A stretch of 64,000 bases of DNA from the NCBI GenBank assembly GCA_017311315.1, contig CM029663.1, positions 35,816,622 through 35,880,621 on the forward strand. Direction: 5' to 3'. The translations under genes and the position numbers were made by a program. The stretch comes from Dendrocalamus latiflorus. Lineage: Eukaryota; Streptophyta; Magnoliopsida; Poales; Poaceae. Positions 50,101 through 59,100 of the stretch are shown here, piece by piece; positions within the stretch are counted from its first letter, which is position 1, and the number at the start of each line of letters is the position of its first letter. The notes under the pieces were generated by a model. The model saw only the letters and a list, made by a program, of their open reading frames with translations, had not been told where the DNA came from and made no database searches.

Positions 50101-53100
50101 TTTTTCTTGTCCTTTAGGTGATCTAGTAATTTTCTCCTTCACGCAGCAGTGTGATTGCATGTTATGTTTTAGATTCCAGATGTGCTTGACATGGTGAGAA
50201 GAGTCAAGAGAAAGGATGAGGAATTAACAGCAAATTGGCTAAGAAAGGATCCTTTTGCATACTATGCTGTAATAGAATGCTATGAGACGGTATTGAATAT
50301 ACTTTACCGCCTTATAGACGAACAAAGTAAAAGACAGTAAGTCATTTTTCTCATGCTGTTGATATTTAGGCTTGCATTCATACCTTCACTTGATGTCTGC
50401 CAAATTGTCAAGTACATTTATTTGGCAAACTGATTTGGATCATCTGTTATCTTGCAGGGCTATTCATAAGATATGTGAAAAAATCAATCATAGCATCGAT
50501 CATCAAACACTTGCGAAAGACTTCCGATTGGCCGAACTTCCTCAGCTTAGAGCTAAATTCGGAAGGCTGTTAAATCTATTGGTACTTAAAACTCCCACTT
50601 TCTTGTCATTCCTGGAAGTTTTTTTTGCACAAAATTAAACCCTTGCATTTCTCTCCCCTCCATGTCCCCTCCTACAATTAGTTTGGATGCTCAATTTTAC
50701 AAAAAAATTTGCAAAACCATCATGTGGCTACCGATACGCTAACTTGGCTACTCTTACTATCACCACATGCACGAAATGCCGCTCTTTTAAGACTTTTAGT
50801 GCCTCTAGGAGGGCACCATGGTCAATAGGACACAATGAGGTAGTCATATTTGCATGTAAGCAACAGCAGAACAGCAGAACAGGTTGGCCCGATACGTCAA
50901 TTTGCAGCCATACCATACCTTGACACGTATCAGGTAAGTATTGGATTGATTTCTTTTAAAAGGAAAAAAATCTGTTACACCAGCCATGAAATACGTCAAA
51001 TAGAAGCCTAGACCCGGCCTAACCTATATTGCCTAGTATGTTTCGCTACACTCCGCCTCCCCATCTTGCCCAAATCCCAAACCCTATCTCGCTGTGGAGT
51101 TTTTTGCTATTATAGTACTCCCCTAAGTATGGCTTCGACAAAACGGTATCCACGTCGTGGGCTTCTCCAAAACGATATCTATTTCGTGTACTCTTCTCTA
51201 TAATAGTATTCCAGGGATTTAAACTCAAATTATTTTGATTTTCGAATTTTATCTCCTCCATATGACTAAACAGCCCCTCAGTTCTTTGATTAGACCCAAC
51301 CGTACGAACTCTGGTCCATTTCTTTTTCGAGCTAATTAACAACATCCATGGTAACAGAAAGAAAAAGGGCAATTGCTGATCGAATCTTTATTCAATATTA
51401 CCTCTGTACAGAACTTGGCAAACTTGGATCACTAGTCTTAATTAAGTTGCACTTGCTAATTAAGCATTTTGCATCGATCGAACTGACGGAATGGGACCAG
51501 AGTTCGAAAAAGAAATGGACCAGAGTTTGTACGGTTGGGTCTAATCAAAGAACTGAGGGGCTGTTTAGTCATTTAGAGAAGATAAAATTTGAAAATCAAA
51601 ATAATTTGAGTTCAAATCCCTGGGAATACTATTATAGAGAGGAGTACACGAAATAGGTATCGTTTTAGAGAAGACCACGACGTGGATACCGTTTTATCGA
51701 AGCCATACTTAGGGAGTACTATAATAGCAAAAAACTCTCTCGCTGTGTCTACAGCAGGAAAACTGTTTTAAAAAATTTCAGACCCTCTGAGATTTCCAAA
51801 AACCGGAATTAAAAGAAAGGATGAATTTTTTCAGAAACCGAAATACACCAGTTTTCTCATGTCTCGGACACCATCGAGGTTGCTATGGACACCACAACGA
51901 GGAGAGAAACAATAGTTGGCCATCCGTAGTTTCATAGTTTATGTTTTCTATTGTCCATGGAATATTTGCATCTAGTCCTACACTTTCAATCAATTGTGCT
52001 TGACTTTTGAAGTCATAATATTATCTATCAAGTATGTTCTATATTTTCTTTGTATCTTGGAGAAATGTTGTATTGCCATACCCATATGACGTATCAGGCC
52101 AACTTAGACAACAAGGACAAAAGGTAGGTCACACGTGGGGTACAACTCTTTCTCGTGAGATTTTAACACCCAGTTGATGCTGTAGGGTGATATAGACCCA
52201 AAAGAGTAATAAAAGGTCTAAGTTTCGTAATAATATTTGACCAAAGTGCCTGGCAATGTCAGGAAAATTCTGTAATTTCTTCACTACCGTATTTATTCTA
52301 TTGCATCAGGTCGATTTGCAGAAAGACGACCAAAAGGACATTGATCTTGCAGAGAGACAGATTGTTAATCTGTTACAAGATATAATGCAAATATTTATGC
52401 AGAATATTATGTGTGATGGAAATGTGTAAGGTCTACGCCTAAATCTGCATATTCACAAATGATATCTAATATAATTATTGTCAATATATAATGCATAACT
52501 CTTGCAGTATTCTTAAGGACATGAAAACATATGCTGTACTGTTCAGAAAGATCAATCTGGACGCACTGATGGAAAAAACTTGGATGGAGAAGGTCTGCAT
52601 CTTTTTGAGCAGCCTAATTTGAATCGTAAAGTCCATTCTTTAAACAATTAGGAAAATTGTATCATATATGACAGGCATTCTGTATTGACAGTGTGTTAGG
52701 CTTCAATCGTTATTGACAACAGAAGATTCTGCAATACATGTACCAACGAACTTGGAGGCTCGACGTAGAATAATTTTCTTCGCAAATTCACTTTTTATGA
52801 AAATGCCAAGGGCTCCACAAGTCCAGCACATGATGTCCTTTAGGTAAACAGTGCTTCCTCTATGTTCGCGTGAGGTGAAATATACCTTCTAATTTTTTCT
52901 GTCAAAATTATAGCTTGGCATTTAAAATATTTACTTTGAGCACTATATATTTATGACTGTTCATAGTAATCATCACTTTGTTCCTTCTGACTTTGCATCA
53001 GTCTTTTGACTACATACTTCCAAGAAGACGTACTCTTTAAACCAGTTGATCTTCACAAAATGAATGAGGACGGGATGTCCATGTTGTACTACCTAAGGAC

Positions 53101-56100
53101 AATATGTCCAGGTACTTCTTATGTTTCCGTTCTCAAAACGTTGCAAGTAAATAATTACTTACTGTAGGTAAATAATACACCATGATCCTTGCTTTGCTAA
53201 AAGATGAATGGCAGAACTTCCTCGAGAGGATAGCAGATTTTATACCAATCGATGAAGCTACACCTGAGATTTGTGAGTGGGCATCTTATAGGGGACAAAC
53301 ACTCACCAGAACTGGTAAAACACAAACGCAATTCTGTGATATATTAGCTAAATTTGACTTGCTATATCAATATCCTTTTGCACCTTTCTAGTGAGAGGAA
53401 TGATGTACTATAGGAAAGCCATTGAAATTCAATGCATGCAAGATAAGCTTGGTCTTGGTAATTCTTTTTTCTATTTCCTCTCCATCTTTGTTTACATATT
53501 CCTAACTGTGTGAAGGATTGTTGACTCATTATGGAATTCTGCAGCTAAATTGGAACATGATAAAACAGTAGCAGCCTACCAAGAATATAATGCTTCCTTG
53601 TCCCGGGCTCACGCCATTGCTGATATCAAATTCACATTTGTAGTGGCTTGTCAAGCCTATGGTATGCAAAAGGCGTCCAAGAATAATGATAGAGACAGAC
53701 AATGCTACCTGGAGATTCTTGATCTCATGATAACGTATGAAGTTAATATCTTGTGCTTTCTACAGAGGCCTTCTAAATAGTAAGCCTTACTCCAATTCAT
53801 TTTGTATGAGCTGTACAGGTACCCATCATTGCGTGTTGCTTACATCGATGAGATAGAAGGTCCAACTAAGAGTGGAACAACAGAGAAGACTTACTATTCT
53901 GTTCTCGTCAGAGGTGGTGAGGAGTATGATGAGGTACTAATGAACATACAGATGAATAATTTTAATTTTTTTTGTCGTTTTTCATACAGTTCTATACGAA
54001 GAAATGGAATATAGGTTAAAGCCTTCATTTTTTAGGGAAGAATTAAAGCCTTCTTTACTTTATTTTATTGATAAGCCAAAATTAATTGCTAATTAAATAA
54101 TTAAGCTCGGTGGGCTAGAAATTAGAGGGGTATGCCTTCCTCTAACATTGGTAGCAGTTAGAGGGAAATTTGGCCTCTAGCAGTGATAGCGTCCAGAGAA
54201 ATTAACCTCTAACCTCATACCTGAAAATAGCAATTAGTTTGCCCATATGTGATATATTGTAGACGGTGTTGGTTGGGTACGGGTTTGAGGACCGAAGGTA
54301 GGGCACTCGCCCTTGATCGGCCGGTCATGCCGCCGCCAATAGTGGCGGAGCTAGAGCAAAACGGAGGGGGGTGCAACGGGCCACGTGTGAGAGCATAGGA
54401 CAGTGGGAGAATGGGCTGGACAGGGGCGAGTGAGGGTGTTTGTTGGGCTAGGGGCACACCATATTGGGCCAAGGGGGATGCACAAAGAGTGAATGTTTAT
54501 TAGTAATAACTAAATTTTTTTTGGACCGGGGTTCCTGGGAACCCCCTCAAGCCCATGCAGCTCCGCCCCTGCCGCCAAGGTTCTGAGGCATATTAAAGAA
54601 GAGAGGGAGATTAGAAAACTTTGTTTATTTCTTTTTGCTTATTGATAATAGCTACAATATTGTCCCTTTATAGGGATAGCTAAACTTAATATCTAAGAAA
54701 CATATCTCTATATTAAGGAAACTAATCTCTGATAATAGGAAAATTATCTCTAATACATGAAAATAATCTAAAAGAAAATAAGCCCAAATAATAAGAAAAA
54801 TAATTATTATATTCCTAATCTGTGATACACCAGCGAACCACCCAAATTCGCGTGTGCTACAGTACCAGCGGGTACCGTTCACGTGTTGCTACAGTACCCG
54901 CGCGGTACTGTTCGCGGTTGTTGTAGTGCTCGTGGTACTGTTCGCTCACCTGCTGTATGTATGCCAAGATTCTAAGCCATGACATTACACCCTTGCGGTG
55001 AGACAGCTCATCCTCGAGCTGTTAGGTGGCGGCCATGGTTGAAGTCCTTCGTAGCTCCATGTCAATGAGAGGGCACGATTATGACCTTGTGTCGCCTAGA
55101 ACAAAATCAGTGAAACTCCAATGGACAGTAACTCCTGGGCGTGGTTTGATGACGCAGGAGACGTTAAGGGCATAGGCACCCAACGCGAGGTTGCAACATC
55201 ATCCTTCTTACATCGGAATGCAACGGTTGTGAAAAAGATGCGACGACGTCACTGACCCCCACATGGCAACCGTTGTGCTTCACACTTACTGCGGCATGAT
55301 GTCGGTCGGAGATGACCGCCGTTGGACAGTCACAACCTTCCTCCTTGACAAAGGTATCAAAGGTGAAGCATGAAGAGGAGTCGTCGTTGGTAACGTAGCC
55401 AGTGCCAACACCGGTGCCAGGGAAGGTGGTGGCAACGCAACCGTTGCAATGGCACGCAACGTCTCTTCTTGCTCCTTTAGCTTGTCTATCAACTCCATAG
55501 CCTTCTCTATGGTGACCATCATATTGTCGAGTAAAGACCATATTTTCTTGTTGCTAGTCATCAACGTGTTCAAGGGAGATAATTCAGCATCGAAAGCCAT
55601 GGTGAGTGGTTCGGATACAGGTCCGAGGACCGAGGGTAGGGTACTCGCCCTTGATCGACCGATCATGCCGCTGCGAAGGCTCTGAGGCCTGTTGAAGAAG
55701 AGGAGAGACTAGAGAACTTTGATTATTTCTTTTTGCTTAATGATAATAGTTACAATACTACCCTTTTTTATAGGGATGGCTAAACTTGACATCTAAAAAA
55801 CATATTTCTATATTAAAGAAACTAATATCTAATAACAAGAAGCTTATCTCTAATACATAAAAATAATCTGAAAGGAAATAAGTTCAAATAATAAGAAAAC
55901 TAATTATTATATTTCTAATCTGCGATATACCGGCGAACCACCCAAATTCGCGCGTGCTACAGTACCCGCAGGTGCTGTTTACGTGTTGCTACAGTACCCC
56001 CCGCGGTACTATTCGTGGTTGCTACAGTGCTCATGGTACTGTTTGCTCGTCTGATGCGTGTATGCCGAGATTCTAGGCCATAACATGATATCGGTCCCCA

Positions 56101-59100
56101 CCAGCTTTCAATTTAAAAAAGGAAGGTGCTTGCATGCTTTTCTTAATAGTGATTTGCACAATTTTTAAAGCATGATGAACGATGGATAAATGCTACTTAT
56201 CTTTTCATTTGTTTTGAGATTAATACTATTCTTATTAGAGAGAAAAGTATAGAGCACTGCTTAAAATATGCTTCTATCTGTTGATTGTTCACCACTAGTA
56301 CATCTGTTCTGGCAACGCGAAACGATTTGCTAAACATCTAGTGATAAAATGTATAAGCACGGAAGGCCGGCAGAATCAGCTCGTCGACCACGACCAAACA
56401 ACATCATGATCAACGCATGGCCGGTGCGGTGGAAGACCTAGGGACAACACACGGCTCACCGGAGCAGTGCAGTAAACGCACGGGCTAGCTGGAGGATGGA
56501 GAGGTTGGATAGCCCAGCTTTGGTGGGGACATCACACTTAAGGGTGGGGATGGAGTAGCATAATTCATGGCAAGCTTACCGATCACTATGTGTGCTTGTT
56601 AATAGTTTCCGTCAATTCTATATATGTCCTATGCAATGATATATATCCAAACTAAGTTTCTGGTTAAGCAATAGGTGATTGTTTTTTAATTTGTATAATT
56701 GTCATGTTATGTGATTGTTTTTCAATTTGTATAGTTGCAATGTTTAATTGAATGGTGTCATATTTTGTTGAATTTTTATCATTTTCTATTTACTAGTGTA
56801 TTGCCATGTCATTGTAAACTCATTCTAGGAAATTTACCGCATCAAGCTTCCTGGGAAACCCATGTCAATTGGAGAGGAAAAATCTGAAAATCAAAATCAT
56901 GCCATAATTTTCACTAGGGGAGAAGGACTACAGGCTATTAATATGAATCAGGTACATATTCGATTTCCATATTCTGCATTGGATAACCATGTATTGGTAA
57001 TTTATATTCTTGTACTTATAGGATAATTACCTCGAGGAGGCATTTAAAATGAGAAATGTTCTGGAGGAGTTTGGAAGTACTAAGCATGGAAAATGCAAAT
57101 CTACTATATTGGGCCTTCGGGAGCATATTTTTACTGGAAGGCCTGTCCATCTATCCTAATTACTTCAATTCATGCCATCTGTGCTAAAATTTTCTGTTAA
57201 TAACAGTATTTTCTTCTTGCACTCTGATACAGTGTTTCATCTCTTTCTTGGTTTGCATCCAACCAGGAGACGAGCTTTGTTACTATTGGGCAACGAGTTC
57301 TGGCCAACCTTCTTAAGTATGCAATCTTTCTTGAAATTTTTTATAATTTTTCTCTCATTCTTCTAAATGAGTATCTCTTGAAATTAGCTATCAAGTTCTT
57401 TTATGTAAGTATTTGTGCAGCCAAATATATCTCTTTCTGCCAAACCTTAACCATGACAGACTACTTCAGATTCTTTTGGGTAATAGCCAATATATTTTTT
57501 AATCAAACTGTGAATTCCATGGACTATTTACTATGCTCTTCCGTGGGCTATTTGCTATGGTAATCATTGTTGTAACTAATTATAATTTTCTTGAAATTAT
57601 ATTTATGTTAAATCCCTATTGTTTGTCTAAAACAATTGTGTTGATTATTGGAGAGAGCAAGGGTACTAGCTTCAATTGGCCATAACTTTGTACATATAAT
57701 GGAAATTGGAAAGTGAGGAGATTATAATGCAAAATTTATTTAAAGCGAAGACAAATATGTGATGACCAAGATGATAAGAACAAAACCAGAATAGCTTCCT
57801 AAAATCTTCCCTGTTCCTGCTAAACCAAACTACGTTCTCACTCTTGTGCAAGGCATGATTTAATCTGCATTTCATGTTTTGGGTACCTTTTGATGCAAGC
57901 TGCACACTAGCGCTTCGTCATGTTGTTACTATTGGAAGTAACAGTTTCAGTTTGATGACTTTAACTCATTGCTGTCCTACAGGGTTCGGTTCCATTATGG
58001 CCACTCTGATGTTTTTGATAGACTCTTCCATATTACTAGGGGTGGTATAAGTAAAGCATCAAGGATTATAAATCTAAGTGGAGATACCTTATCAGGTATA
58101 GCTATATTTTAAAAGAATTTTGCAATCATCCTTATCTAGAAGTGAAGTTACGAAGTCAATGTTCTTAGGTTTTAATTCAATAATGCGAGGAGGAGGTGTT
58201 ACACATCACGAGTACATGCAAGTAGGTAAGGGCCGTGATGCAGGGATGAACCAACTTTCCAACTTGGAAGCTAGGGTGGCCAATGGGAATGGTGAACAAA
58301 CAATAAGTCGAGACATATATCGGCTAGGACACAGATTTGACTTCTACAGAATGCTATCTTTCTACTTCACTACAGTAGGGTTTTATTTCAGTACCATGGT
58401 GAGAATTTTAATTAATGGAATCCATATGTTATATTTCAGTTATCTTTGTTCATAAGTATGGAGTAGTCCTTAATGTAGATTTTTTTTTCAAGTTAGTCCA
58501 TCCTTCAGGATCACTTGCTAGTTTAAAAGGTTCCCTATAATTTGATACTCACAAGACAGAGCATAAGCATGGTATTAACATGTAGCGTGACCATTGTGCA
58601 TGCTCTGAGTTACTAATATCAATATTTACTTCTTCAGGTTACTGTAATTACATTATATATATTTTTGTATGGAAGACTATATCTAGTTATGAGCGGTCTG
58701 GAAAAGTCCATTCTACTAGACCCAATCACTCAGCAGAAGATCAAGCCTCTTGAAAATGTGCTAGCTTTGCAGTCAATTTTCCAACTTGGTTTTCTTCTTG
58801 TCCTCCCTATGGTCATGGAAGTTGGTTTAGAGAAAGGATTCAGGACAGCCTTGGGAGAGTTTATAATCATGCAGATTCAGTTGGCCCCTCTCTTCTTCGC
58901 ATTCCAGCTTGGCACCAAATCCCACTACTATGGGAGAACAATAATGCATGGTCGGTCAAAGTACAGACCTTCAGGTCGTGATTTTTTTGTGAACCGTGTA
59001 AAGTTTGCTGAGAATTACCGCATGTACTCCCGTAGCCACTTTGCTAATGGGCTGGAACTGTTGATGCTTTTGGTCATGTACATAGCCTATGGGAGCTCAC

